Assembly (NCBI RefSeq): GCF_010634855.1
Contig: NZ_MWLQ01000017.1
Span: 1-64,000 of the forward strand
From: Microbacterium sp. B35-30
GTDB taxonomy: Bacteria; Actinomycetota; Actinomycetes; Actinomycetales; Microbacteriaceae
DNA length: 64,000 nucleotides
Reading direction: 5' to 3'
Below, one piece after another: positions 35,567 to 44,250 of the stretch. Within the stretch, counting starts at the first letter, position 1. Every line of letters begins with the position of its first letter. The position numbers were made by a program, and so were the translations under genes. The notes below the pieces were generated by a model that saw only the letters and a list, made by a program, of their open reading frames with translations, ran no database searches and was not told the origin of the DNA.

Positions 35567-37174
35567 GTGGCAACTCAAACACCCGCGAGCGTTTCGCGCC
35601 GCAGCTTCCTTCATGCTGTGGGCGCAGGCTCCACCGCCGGCGTGCTCTTCGCGACGATGGGAGCACTCGGCCTCGCGCCGACCGAGGCGGACGCCGCCTC
35701 ACTGTCGTGGACGCCGCCCAGCGGCAGCGATTTCTCCCTCACGGGACGCTCTTCGAAGAAGGTCGTCATCGTCGGCGGCGGCCCCGCAGGCCTTGCATCC
35801 GCGTACGAACTGCAGAAGGCGGGCTACCACGTCACGGTTCTCGAGGCGCGCCACCGTGCCGGCGGCCGAACCCTCACCATCCGGCCGGGTGACAAGGAGA
35901 CCGACCTCGACGGCCACACCCAGACCGCGAAGTGGGACAACGGCGTCTACATGAATGCCGGCGCCGGACGCATCGCGCAGTGGATGGTCACCATGGACTA
36001 CCTCCGCGAGCTCGGTGTGCCGTACGAGGTCTTCACCAACGCGAACGCCGACGCCTACCTCTACAACGAGAACTCCGGTTCGACGCCGGGAAATCCGACC
36101 CGCTACCGCACCGCCAAAGCCGACTGGTTCGGCTATACCTCCGAGCTCCTCAGGCATGCCACGGATCAGGGTGCGCTCGACCAGAAGCTCACGGCGACCG
36201 ACAAAGAGCGGCTGCGCGACTTCCTCAGCCGGTGGGGCTCGCTGCAGGCCGACGGCACGTACAAGGGCGGCTCCAACCGCGGCTATTCCGTCTACCCGTC
36301 CGCCTGGAACGAGCACGGGACTCCACTTCCCGGCCCCGGCACGATATCCGAGGTTCTCGGAACGAGGATGGGCAACTACTTCCCGTTCGAGATCAACTGG
36401 GAGCAGGCGATGCTGATGTTCCAGCCCAAGGGAGGCATGGACACGATCTACGACTACTTCGTGAAGGCGATAGGCCGGCAGAACGTGCACCTGCAGTCTC
36501 CGGTCACCGGCATCGAGAACACGCCGTCGGGCGTGTCCGTGACGTACAGCCCGCCCAACGGGCCTGCACGCGTCATCGATGCCGACTTCGCGATCGTCAC
36601 CGCGCCGGCGCATCTCATGCGCAAGTGGAGCACGAACTGGGGAACCGAGATCGACGCTGCGCTCGGCGAGTTCTCGGCGGCGTCGCCGGCGGGCAAGATC
36701 GGCCTGCAGTACCGCTCGCGGTGGTGGGAGAACGATCACCGCATCTACGGCGGGATCACCGAGACCGACATGGACCTGCAGCACATCTGGTACCCGTCGT
36801 CCGGGTACGGCGAGAAGAAGGGCCTCGTCGTCGGCTACTACAACACCGGCAACGCCGCTCGCACCTACGCAGCGCTGAGCCCGCGCGACCGCGAGGCCCG
36901 CGCAGTGGCACAGGGTGTGAAGATCCACGGCGAGAAGTACCGCACTGAGCTCGAGCAGTCGTTCTCCATCGCGTGGCACCGGGTGCCCTACATCGAGGGC
37001 GCGTGGGCGTTCCCGAACACCGCCTCAGCGGGGTTCAAGAAGCTCCAGACCGGCTCCGGCAACGTGTACTTCGCCGGCGACTGGATGTCGGAGATCTCCG
37101 CGTGGCAGCACGGAGCGTTCTGGTCGGCGCGTTACGCCGTGCAGGCCCTCCACGCCCGGGTTATGGCGGGCTGA
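35567..37174 (+). CDS. Tat-exported flavin monoamine / L-amino-acid oxidase
   Basis: This 535-residue flavoenzyme has a twin-arginine signal (SRRSFLHAVGAGSTAG, residues 10-25) and the FAD dinucleotide motif VVIVGGGPAGLASAYEL (about 66-82). It also has EARHRAGGRT, the GRIAQWM substrate-site arginine, and a C-terminal FAD motif VYFAGDWMSE. It oxidatively deaminates an amine or amino acid, giving an imine and hydrogen peroxide. The folded, FAD-loaded protein would be exported by Tat. A GTG start at 35567 has GAGAGGG about 7 nt upstream. It is divergent from the exported RidA gene. Substrate unknown. Confidence 0.92.
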   Translation: MATQTPASVSRRSFLHAVGAGSTAGVLFATMGALGLAPTEADAASLSWTPPSGSDFSLTGRSSKKVVIVGGGPAGLASAYELQKAGYHVTVLEARHRAGGRTLTIRPGDKETDLDGHTQTAKWDNGVYMNAGAGRIAQWMVTMDYLRELGVPYEVFTNANADAYLYNENSGSTPGNPTRYRTAKADWFGYTSELLRHATDQGALDQKLTATDKERLRDFLSRWGSLQADGTYKGGSNRGYSVYPSAWNEHGTPLPGPGTISEVLGTRMGNYFPFEINWEQAMLMFQPKGGMDTIYDYFVKAIGRQNVHLQSPVTGIENTPSGVSVTYSPPNGPARVIDADFAIVTAPAHLMRKWSTNWGTEIDAALGEFSAASPAGKIGLQYRSRWWENDHRIYGGITETDMDLQHIWYPSSGYGEKKGLVVGYYNTGNAARTYAALSPRDREARAVAQGVKIHGEKYRTELEQSFSIAWHRVPYIEGAWAFPNTASAGFKKLQTGSGNVYFAGDWMSEISAWQHGAFWSARYAVQALHARVMAG

Positions 37175-37305
37175 GAGCACCCGAGTGCGCCAGTGGGGAC
37201 TCGACGTTCGATCATCCGAGTCCCCGCTGAGCGTCCTCAGCCGGAGGACTGAGCGGCGGTAGCAACCCGCGCAACGGGGTTCCGATGCTGAGGCGCTTCT
37301 GCCGC

Positions 37306-37346
37306 GGTCGTTGAGCGAGCGAGCGCCAGCGAGCGAGACGAAACGC
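37306..37346 (+). repeat. Dispersed GTTGAGCGAG repeat, single copy
   Basis: The copy begins GGTCGTTGAGCGAGCGAGCG and ends AGACGAAACGC, with an insertion in the middle compared with other copies. It lies in the 275-bp gap after the amine oxidase gene, where no gene is seen. Confidence 0.8.
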
Positions 37347-37449
37347 CCCGAGCCCACAACCCTCAGCCGCAGCATCCCATCCGATTTGCCACCCACACCG
37401 AAGACCTTTCACAGCGCGGCAGATCGCCGCTGAGAAAGAGAGGTCTCCC

Positions 37450-37857
37450 ATGGGCTCGTCACCGAACCGCATCGTCGCCACGGTCTTCGGCGCCGTCTAT
37501 CTGCTCGTCGGCCTGCTCGGGTTCGCGTTCACGGGTGGTGTCAGCTTCATCGCCACCGAGGGCGGACTGCTGCTGGGCATCTTCGAGGTGAACCCGCTGC
37601 ACAACATCGCGCACCTCCTGATCGGTGGAGCGCTGCTCATCGCCGGTCTGCGCGGAGTCCGCCCCGCGAAGATCGTGAACATCACCGTCGGCGCGGCGTA
37701 CCTGCTCCTCGGCGTGGTGGGCTTCTTCCTCGTCGGAACCGCGGCGAACATCCTCGCGCTGAACACCCCCGACCACTTCCTGCACCTCGCCAGCGCTCTC
37801 GTCCTGCTCGGTGTCGGCCTGGGCGCCGAGCGGTCGTCGCGGGTCGCGACCGCGTGA
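37450..37857 (+). CDS. DUF4383 membrane protein
   Basis: This 135-residue protein has four transmembrane helices with the DUF4383 pattern: a first helix FGAVYLLVGLLGF, the loop FEVNPLHNIAHLLIG, and the last helix starting DHFLHLASALVLLGVG with conserved histidines. Function unknown. ATG 37450 has AGAGAGG upstream. Its stop overlaps the GTG of the next gene (GTGA), so the two are coupled. Confidence 0.88.
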   Translation: MGSSPNRIVATVFGAVYLLVGLLGFAFTGGVSFIATEGGLLLGIFEVNPLHNIAHLLIGGALLIAGLRGVRPAKIVNITVGAAYLLLGVVGFFLVGTAANILALNTPDHFLHLASALVLLGVGLGAERSSRVATA

Positions 37858-38390
37858 TCGTGCGGCGCGAGGCACCCACGACGGAGCGCGGCATCGACCG
37901 CGCGCCGTCGTGGGTGCCCGTTGCCGCGTGGGGTTTCGGCCTGGTCAGTGCGGCGCTCGGCGCCACCGCCATCGTGGCGATCCAGGCCGACACCTTCTCG
38001 CGAGTGCTCGGCGTGCTCTCCGTCGTCCTGGGCCTCGGCGCCCTGGCGTGGGGGGCTGCGAGCCTCGCCCTCGAGCGCACGCCGGCACCGCGGGGGGCGG
38101 TTGCCGGCGTGTCCGTGGGGGCGCTCGTGGCGCTGGCGTTGCTCGCAACCGCGCCGGGCCGAGCGAGCGTCCTCGCGATCGCTTTGGTGATCGCGCTCGG
38201 AGTTGTCGTGGCCTGCGGGATCCTGCGCGGCCGCCGGCGTCCTTCGAGGCGAACGAGCCTCTGGGGCATGATCGCTGCGGCCGCTGTCGTGACAGTGCTC
38301 GTCGTTCCCGCGCTCGGCGCGTGCCAGGGGGCCGCACTCCTCGACGCCGACGGCACCGTGCTCCCGGTCGTCACCCACGACGGACATTGA
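37854..38390 (+). CDS. Small multi-helix membrane protein, coupled to DUF4383 gene
   Basis: This 178-residue protein has about five hydrophobic segments (22-42, 49-69, 82-102, 106-124, 137-158) and a short extracytoplasmic tail. No family recognised. The GTG start overlaps the DUF4383 stop codon. A strong hairpin follows at once. Confidence 0.7.
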   Translation: MIVRREAPTTERGIDRAPSWVPVAAWGFGLVSAALGATAIVAIQADTFSRVLGVLSVVLGLGALAWGAASLALERTPAPRGAVAGVSVGALVALALLATAPGRASVLAIALVIALGVVVACGILRGRRRPSRRTSLWGMIAAAAVVTVLVVPALGACQGAALLDADGTVLPVVTHDGH

Positions 38391-38421
38391 CGGATGCCGC
38401 AGCCGAGGCTGCGGCATCCGT
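38390..38421. terminator. Bidirectional stem-loop terminator
   Basis: CGGATGCCGCAGC (38391-38403), loop CGAG and GCTGCGGCATCCG (38408-38420) form a perfect 13-bp stem, extended by one A-T pair. It is placed between convergent genes. Confidence 0.85.
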
Positions 38422-38437
38422 CATGCGTCGTGGAAGA

Positions 38438-39580
38438 TCAGCGCACGACGACCCTCTCGGTGACCCACCGCCGCGCCGCCAGGCTCACGGTGAGCCCAAT
38501 GCCGGCGGCTGTGGGCAGCAGCATCCGCCCGTCTCGGATCTCGCAGCGTTCGTCGAACAGCGGTTTCAGCCAATCGAAGTGCTCGACCCACGGCTCGCGC
38601 GAATACGCCGCCGCGAGGTGCACGTGCAACTCCATCACGAAGTGCGGAGCCATGTCGAGATGCGCCTGATCGGCGAGTTCGGCGACCCGCAGATACGGTG
38701 AGACGCCGCCGAGACGAGGCGCGTCCGCCTGCACGATGTCGGCTCCACGCTGCTCGATGAGACGCGCGACATCGGCGACGCCCGACAGCATCTCGCCGGA
38801 GGCGATGGGCGTGTCCAGTCGTGCCGCGAGATCGGACAACCCCACGAAGTCGTGCGCGTCGATCGGCTCCTCTATCCACGCCAGGCCGAACTCCTCGAGC
38901 AGACGGCCGCACGTCAGGGCCGTCGAGCGATCCCACTGCTGGTTCGCGTCGACCATGAGGGGCACGCGACCGGCGATCCGTTCGTGGACGGCATGCACCC
39001 GATCGAGATCGGCGCGCACGTCGGGCTGCCCGACCTTGAGCTTGATGCCGCCCAGTCCCGCCTCGATGGAACGGTCGACGTTGTCGAGCACCTCCCCCAG
39101 CGGCGTGTTCAGATAGCCGCCCGACGTGTTGTACACCCGCACGGAATCCCGATGCGCTCCGAGCAGCTTCGCGAGCGGGAGGCCGGCGCGACGCGCCTTC
39201 ACGTCGAACAGTGCGATGTCGATCGCGGCGATCGCCTGCAGCGCGATTCCCGCACGCCCGGCCGCCGCACCTGCCCACCGCAGCCTGTCGCCGATGCGTC
39301 CGATGTCGCTGGGATCCAGGCCGAGCGCCGCGTGAGCGATCTCGACCGCATGCGCGTACTGCGCCGGGCCGCCGGCTCTTGTGGAGTAGCTGAACCCGAG
39401 TCCGTAGAGGCCGTGTGCGGTGCGCACCTCCGCGAGGAGCACGCTGATCTCGGCCATGGGTCGCTGGCGCCCGGTCAGGACCTTCGCGTCACTCATGGGC
39501 CGGGCGAGCGGCACCGACAGGATTGCCAACTCGATCGACTCGACGGCATCCGCTCCCTGCCTGCCCGACGCGCTCGTCAC
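38438..39580 (-). CDS. Enolase-superfamily (mandelate racemase-type) sugar-acid dehydratase
   Basis: This 380-residue protein has intact active-site motifs of the mandelate racemase group. These are the K-x-K motif in GGIKLKVGQ, metal ligands in VDANQQW, WIEEPI and ASGEML, and the histidine in MAPHFVMELHVHLAAA. The last phrase resembles galactarate/talarate dehydratases, so an aldarate or aldonate dehydratase is likely. A GTG start overlaps the stop of the upstream permease gene (GTGA) with a G-rich ribosome site. It is the last gene of the binding-protein/glycosidase/permease operon. Confidence 0.87.
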   Translation of the reverse strand: MTSASGRQGADAVESIELAILSVPLARPMSDAKVLTGRQRPMAEISVLLAEVRTAHGLYGLGFSYSTRAGGPAQYAHAVEIAHAALGLDPSDIGRIGDRLRWAGAAAGRAGIALQAIAAIDIALFDVKARRAGLPLAKLLGAHRDSVRVYNTSGGYLNTPLGEVLDNVDRSIEAGLGGIKLKVGQPDVRADLDRVHAVHERIAGRVPLMVDANQQWDRSTALTCGRLLEEFGLAWIEEPIDAHDFVGLSDLAARLDTPIASGEMLSGVADVARLIEQRGADIVQADAPRLGGVSPYLRVAELADQAHLDMAPHFVMELHVHLAAAYSREPWVEHFDWLKPLFDERCEIRDGRMLLPTAAGIGLTVSLAARRWVTERVVVR

Positions 39581-40500
39581 TTGCCCCCCGTGGTCGCGAT
39601 GCCCTTGAGGAGGTAGCGCTGACCGAACAGGAAGATAACGAACACGGGGAGGAGCGAGACGATCGACATCGCGAACAGCGAACCCCACGACGAGTCCGAG
39701 CTCGCGTCCACGAACGCGCGCAGCGCCACGGGCACGGTGTACATGTCGGGGCGGGTGAGATAGATCAGCTGGCCGAAGAAGTCGTTCCATGTCCAGATGA
39801 AGGTGAAGATCGCGGTGGTGGCGAGGGCGGGCACCATCAGCGGCAGGATGATCCGGAAGTAGATCCGGAAGTGCCCGCAGCCGTCGATGCGGGCGGCCTC
39901 GTCGAGCTCACGCGGTATGCCCCGGATGAACTGCACCATCAGGAAGATGAAGAATGCCTCGGTCGCCAGGAACTTCGGGACGATGAGCGGCAGGAACGTG
40001 TTCACCCATCCCAGCTGGGAGAAGATGATGTACTGCGGCACGATGACGACGTGCACCGGAAGCATGATCGTCGCGAGCATCGCGGCGAACATGATGCCCC
40101 GACCGCGGAACCGCAGCCGCGCGAATGCGTAGGCGGCCATCGAGCACGACAGCAGGTTTCCGACGATCGATCCGAGGACGATGATCGACGAGTTGACCAG
40201 GTAGTGCCCGAACGGCTCCGAGAGCGCATTCCAGCCGTCGATATAGTTCCCGACCTCGAACGTGTCGAGCCAGAGACCCGGAGTGCGGAAGATCTCCTCG
40301 TTGGGTCGCAGTGAGCTGACGATCATCCAGAGCAGCGGATACATCATCACCAGGCCGCACGCGATCAGGATCGCGTGCTTGACGAACCGCCGGGTCGCCA
40401 TGGACCGCAGCAGCCGCCTGCGGGCGGTCGAATCCGGCTCCGGCGCGCTCGGTGCCGTCATCGGAGCGGATGCCTTCGGGGGCGCGAGCTCAGTCGTCAT
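39577..40500 (-). CDS. Carbohydrate ABC transporter permease, MalG type
   Basis: This 307-residue CUT1 inner-membrane permease has six helices and the EAA loop RELDEAARIDGCGHFRIYF, which contacts the ATPase. It pairs with the MalF-type permease encoded just upstream (11-bp overlap) and the binding lipoprotein at 44251. No ATPase gene is present in the locus; CUT1 systems often share a common MsmK/MsiK-type ATPase encoded elsewhere. Confidence 0.94.
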   Translation of the reverse strand: MTTELAPPKASAPMTAPSAPEPDSTARRRLLRSMATRRFVKHAILIACGLVMMYPLLWMIVSSLRPNEEIFRTPGLWLDTFEVGNYIDGWNALSEPFGHYLVNSSIIVLGSIVGNLLSCSMAAYAFARLRFRGRGIMFAAMLATIMLPVHVVIVPQYIIFSQLGWVNTFLPLIVPKFLATEAFFIFLMVQFIRGIPRELDEAARIDGCGHFRIYFRIILPLMVPALATTAIFTFIWTWNDFFGQLIYLTRPDMYTVPVALRAFVDASSDSSWGSLFAMSIVSLLPVFVIFLFGQRYLLKGIATTGGK

Positions 40501-41434
40501 AGAACACCCAGAACTTCGAGGCGATGAAATTGACGACCGTGAACATCGCGATGATCACGAGCAGGACCCACGCCATCGCCGATGCGTAGCCCATGTCGAA
40601 GTTGGTGAAGCCCATCTGGTAGAGGTACAGCGTGTAGAACATGGTCGAGTCGGCGGGCCCGCCGGAGCCGTTCGAGACGACGAACGCCTGCGTGAACGAC
40701 TGGAACGCGCCGATGATCTGAAGCACGAAGTTGAAGAAGATGATCGGCGTGAGCAGCGGCAGCGTGATCCGGAAGAACTGCCGGACGCGGCCGGCTCCGT
40801 CGACGGATGCCGCTTCGTAGTACATCGTCGGGATCTGACGCAGGCCGGCCAGGAAGATGATCATCGGCGCCCCGAAGGTCCAGACGCTCAGGATGACCAG
40901 CGTGTCGAGGGCGGTGTCGGGCGATGACACCCATCCCTGTCCTTCGATGCCGACGAGCGCCAGGATCTGATTGACCAGTCCTTCGATGCCGAAGATCTGA
41001 CGCCACAGCACCGCGATGGCGACCGATCCGCCGAGCAGCGACGGCAAGTAGAAGATCGACCGGTAGATCACGAGTCCTCGGAGTCCCCGGTCCAGGACGA
41101 CCGCGAGGAGCAGGGCCGCGATCAGCTGCAGCGGCACCGAGATGAACACGAAGCGGAACGTGACGCCGAACGAATTGTGAAGTCGCGCGTCGTCCAGCAT
41201 GCGGGTGAAGTTGTCCAGCCCGATCCATTCCGGCGTCTGCAGCAGGTTGTAGTCCGTGAACGACAGGTACAGCGAGACGAGCATCGGTCCGACCGTGAGC
41301 GCCAGCATCCCGATCATCCAGGGAAGCAGGAACAGGTACGCCGCACGTCCCTCGCGGCGCTCGGCCTTGCTCGGCTTGCCTACGCGCCGCACCCTCGTCT
41401 TGCGGATGCTGACGAGTTCGGTCATCGCGCTCAC
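40490..41434 (-). CDS. Carbohydrate ABC transporter permease, MalF type
   Basis: This 314-residue CUT1 permease begins with a basic N-terminus. It has six transmembrane helices, the early LYLSFTDYNLLQTPEWIGLDN periplasmic pattern and an EAA-like loop YYEAASVDGAGRVRQFF. A GTG at 41434 overlaps the stop of the glycosidase-like gene (GTGA); ATG 41425 is possible. It is the middle gene of the operon. Confidence 0.94.
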   Translation of the reverse strand: MSAMTELVSIRKTRVRRVGKPSKAERREGRAAYLFLLPWMIGMLALTVGPMLVSLYLSFTDYNLLQTPEWIGLDNFTRMLDDARLHNSFGVTFRFVFISVPLQLIAALLLAVVLDRGLRGLVIYRSIFYLPSLLGGSVAIAVLWRQIFGIEGLVNQILALVGIEGQGWVSSPDTALDTLVILSVWTFGAPMIIFLAGLRQIPTMYYEAASVDGAGRVRQFFRITLPLLTPIIFFNFVLQIIGAFQSFTQAFVVSNGSGGPADSTMFYTLYLYQMGFTNFDMGYASAMAWVLLVIIAMFTVVNFIASKFWVFYDD

Positions 41435-44160
41435 GTCCGCACCGCCTCTCGCGCTTCGACGGACGGGCTCTCGTAGAGCCAGTCGAGTGTGAGGGCATCG
41501 TCGGACTCGCCGAGAGCGGTCCGACCGGTGAACTCCTGCCCCGCGCGCACCGCGCCTAGGACGACATACGCCCCGGTGCCCAGCGCGAGCGTGTGTTCGC
41601 CTGCCTCGAACGCGAACGCGTGCACATTCACCGGCGGCAGGAAGTCGACGGCTGCCGCCGACCGCAGAATCGGCTCGAGGCCGCCCCGCGCGTCGGCGTG
41701 TGTGTCGACTTCGAGGTCGGGCACACGCAGCCAGACGGGGTCAGTGCTCTGAAAGTATCCGACCAGGATGTGCCCGGGCTCGTCGAGGCGCAGCCGCAGC
41801 GCGACCTGTCCTTCGAAGGCCTCCCCGCGACCGACCCGCACCCCGGTGAGCCCGTCGAGCTCCGGCGCGAGTTCACGCAGGTTGCTGTCGGCATCCGCGA
41901 ACACCGACGCACCCGGCCGCACGGTGAACGTCTCGCCGTTGTCCGACAACAGCGCATACGGGACCGATTCGAACGGCGACGGCGTCGAGTCGGTCGACAT
42001 CGCGGACGACGCCCCCGACTCGAGCCGCGCCAGATTGGCGCGGAAGTTGCGTGCCTCTTCGGCATACAACGGCAGGCAGTCGCGCCAGTGCGAGAATGCC
42101 GCGCCGTCGGGGAACGGAACCTTGCGCTGCGGCGTCTGCATGCTGTTCGCATGAAGGTACGTGCGCGCGGCGAGTTCGGTGAGCCGCGTGTACGTGACGA
42201 CGCTCCGGTCGATCAGCTCCGCGGCGCGGTGCAGGCGAGCGGTCGGCGCGGCATCGTCGACGAGGCGATCCTCGCGGTAGGCGACGATGTCGACGGCCGC
42301 CCTGACCCGGAGGCGATAGAACTCCTCGAGCAGGGCGATCGCCTCGGCATCCTGAGCCAGCCGGTCATATTCGGCGTGAGCGGCCTTCACCGCGCCGCGC
42401 CCGCGGTCGATCGCCGCGAGGGCGCGGTCGGCGAAGAACTGCGTGTCGTCGACGACGGACACCGGGGTCTCGCCCTCATGCGGCTGGCCGAGCAGCTCTC
42501 GCCGGGCGTACTCCTCGAGGCGCTCCCCTGCGGGAGCGTGCGAATCCCACAGGTCCGCCCAGGGGCGATGACGCGCGGCGTTGGTCAGCTGGCTCATCGT
42601 CATGCCCAGGCTGAGCGTCTGCCGATTGCCCTCGGTGATTCCGAGACGCCGCACCAGGCGCGGCGCGATTTGCCCCATCGCCTCGTAGGCGTCGAGAGCG
42701 GCGGTCGCAGCATCCCGGTCGCCGAAGCGGGCAGCGAGCACGCCGATCCAGTACTCCCGCTCGGTCGCGGGATCGCGGTCGGCACGCCACGCGTAGCGCA
42801 GCCACGCCGCGTACCAGATCCAGTCGCGATCGATCTGGCGCAGGCGCGGGCTCACGTTGTCGGGCGAGAGCGGCCATTCCCAGTAGAAGAGCGGATAGAG
42901 GTGCAGGCCATGCGACTCCAGACGGTGACGGATCGCCCGCACGCTCTTCTGGATGAATGAGACCGCGCCGAACCGGAAGGGCTCGAGATTCGCGAGGATG
43001 TGGATGTTGACGATGTGAAGGCTTCCCTGCGCTGCGATGTCGCGGTGGATGCCCTGCCACTTGCCGCGGGGGTTCCACGTCGTGAGCGATTCGCCGTTGA
43101 ACTTCGCCTCGGTGAACAGTCGCGGGTATACCTCCAGCGCCTTGGCGAGCACCGGCTGCAGGTCGATGGCGTGGGCGCGCACGATGACCGGCGGGATCTC
43201 CTCCCGCCCGGATGCGGCGATCCCGTCCTGGACGCCAGCGAGGATCGTGTCGACGAACCACTCCGTGCCGTAGATGTCACCCTGAAGCACTTCGCCGAGG
43301 CAGACGTAGAGGCCCACGTTCGGGAAGTCACCCACGAACGCCGCGATCGACTTGCGCGTGTAGTCGCTCGTGAGCGGGGTAGGCGCGGGTTGGTGGAGCG
43401 GGATGCCATGGTGCTCGGCGAACGGCAGGGGAATGTGGATGTTGTAGAACTTGACGACGATCCAGATCCCGCGCCGATCGGCCTCGGCAGCCAGCCACGT
43501 GAGCAGCGCCCGGTTCTGCTCCAGCTCTTCGTCGGTGACCTCCTGCGCTTCGGGATAGTCGTCGAGGCGTACGAAGGACGCGAAGGGATGCCCGCTCCAC
43601 AGGTACACCACGTTCGCCCGCTCCGAGAACAGCAGGTCGAGCAGGTCGATCCAGGTTTCGCGGTCGTAGAACCACGGGAACCGTTCCTCGTTGATCGGAT
43701 ACTCGTACACCTGCCGGGGCGCCTCGACCGTCGTCTTCTGCAGACCGATCGCAGGGCCGCGCAGGACGAGGTCCGGGGTCTCGCCCAGATCCAGGTCACG
43801 CGGGATGTCGCCGTAGCCGTCGATCTGGAGCGCGAGTTCCTGGCACCCGTACAGCAGGCCCGAATCGCTTCCGCCCGCGACGACAGTCAGCGTTCCCGGG
43901 AGCGACGACAGGACGAATCCCTCACCCTCCGGGGTGCTCGTGTTGTACAGCAGGATGTCGCGGTGCTCGAGAGCGACTAAGTCGGCTGAGGCGCCGTGGA
44001 TCCCCAAGAGGATGCGAACCCCCTCAGGCCGCGCCGCGAGCGGGTCGGTCGATCGTGCGACCGAGTATCCGGCATCCGCCAGTGCTCGGGCGAGCGTGTC
44101 GATTCCGAACTGCACGCGGGCGGAGGGTTCGGCCGGGTGGATGACGAGAGCGTCGGGCAT
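41431..44160 (-). CDS. Large cytoplasmic glycosidase-like enzyme (GH67/GH20-type plan)
   Basis: This 909-residue protein has no signal peptide. Residues 1-130 form the beta-alpha domain found before the barrel in alpha-glucuronidases and hexosaminidases (LLYGCQELALQIDGYG). A TIM-barrel-like domain follows, with candidate acids in YVCLGEVLQGD and LFYWEWPLSPDN, then a helical domain and a beta-rich C-terminal domain (about 690-900). I cannot name the family precisely. It is coded between the binding protein and permeases of a sugar importer and before a sugar-acid dehydratase. Cleavage of an imported uronic-acid-containing oligosaccharide is therefore plausible. ATG 44160 has AAGGAC upstream. 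Confidence 0.7.
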   Translation of the reverse strand: MPDALVIHPAEPSARVQFGIDTLARALADAGYSVARSTDPLAARPEGVRILLGIHGASADLVALEHRDILLYNTSTPEGEGFVLSSLPGTLTVVAGGSDSGLLYGCQELALQIDGYGDIPRDLDLGETPDLVLRGPAIGLQKTTVEAPRQVYEYPINEERFPWFYDRETWIDLLDLLFSERANVVYLWSGHPFASFVRLDDYPEAQEVTDEELEQNRALLTWLAAEADRRGIWIVVKFYNIHIPLPFAEHHGIPLHQPAPTPLTSDYTRKSIAAFVGDFPNVGLYVCLGEVLQGDIYGTEWFVDTILAGVQDGIAASGREEIPPVIVRAHAIDLQPVLAKALEVYPRLFTEAKFNGESLTTWNPRGKWQGIHRDIAAQGSLHIVNIHILANLEPFRFGAVSFIQKSVRAIRHRLESHGLHLYPLFYWEWPLSPDNVSPRLRQIDRDWIWYAAWLRYAWRADRDPATEREYWIGVLAARFGDRDAATAALDAYEAMGQIAPRLVRRLGITEGNRQTLSLGMTMSQLTNAARHRPWADLWDSHAPAGERLEEYARRELLGQPHEGETPVSVVDDTQFFADRALAAIDRGRGAVKAAHAEYDRLAQDAEAIALLEEFYRLRVRAAVDIVAYREDRLVDDAAPTARLHRAAELIDRSVVTYTRLTELAARTYLHANSMQTPQRKVPFPDGAAFSHWRDCLPLYAEEARNFRANLARLESGASSAMSTDSTPSPFESVPYALLSDNGETFTVRPGASVFADADSNLRELAPELDGLTGVRVGRGEAFEGQVALRLRLDEPGHILVGYFQSTDPVWLRVPDLEVDTHADARGGLEPILRSAAAVDFLPPVNVHAFAFEAGEHTLALGTGAYVVLGAVRAGQEFTGRTALGESDDALTLDWLYESPSVEAREAVRT

Positions 44161-44212
44161 GGTTCGCGTCCTTGCATGCGTAGGTGTCGAGAGGGGCCGG
44201 GGCGAGGTGACA

Positions 44213-44241
44213 GCGGCCGAGCGCGGGGAGCGCTCGGCCGC
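44213..44241 (-). terminator. Intercistronic hairpin after the binding-protein gene
   Basis: GCGGCCGAGCGC (44213-44224), loop GGGGA and GCGCTCGGCCGC (44230-44241) form a perfect 12-bp stem between the solute-binding-protein gene and the rest of its operon. It probably attenuates read-through or protects the upstream message, giving more binding protein than permease. Confidence 0.65.
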
Positions 44242-44250
44242 CAGGCCGAC

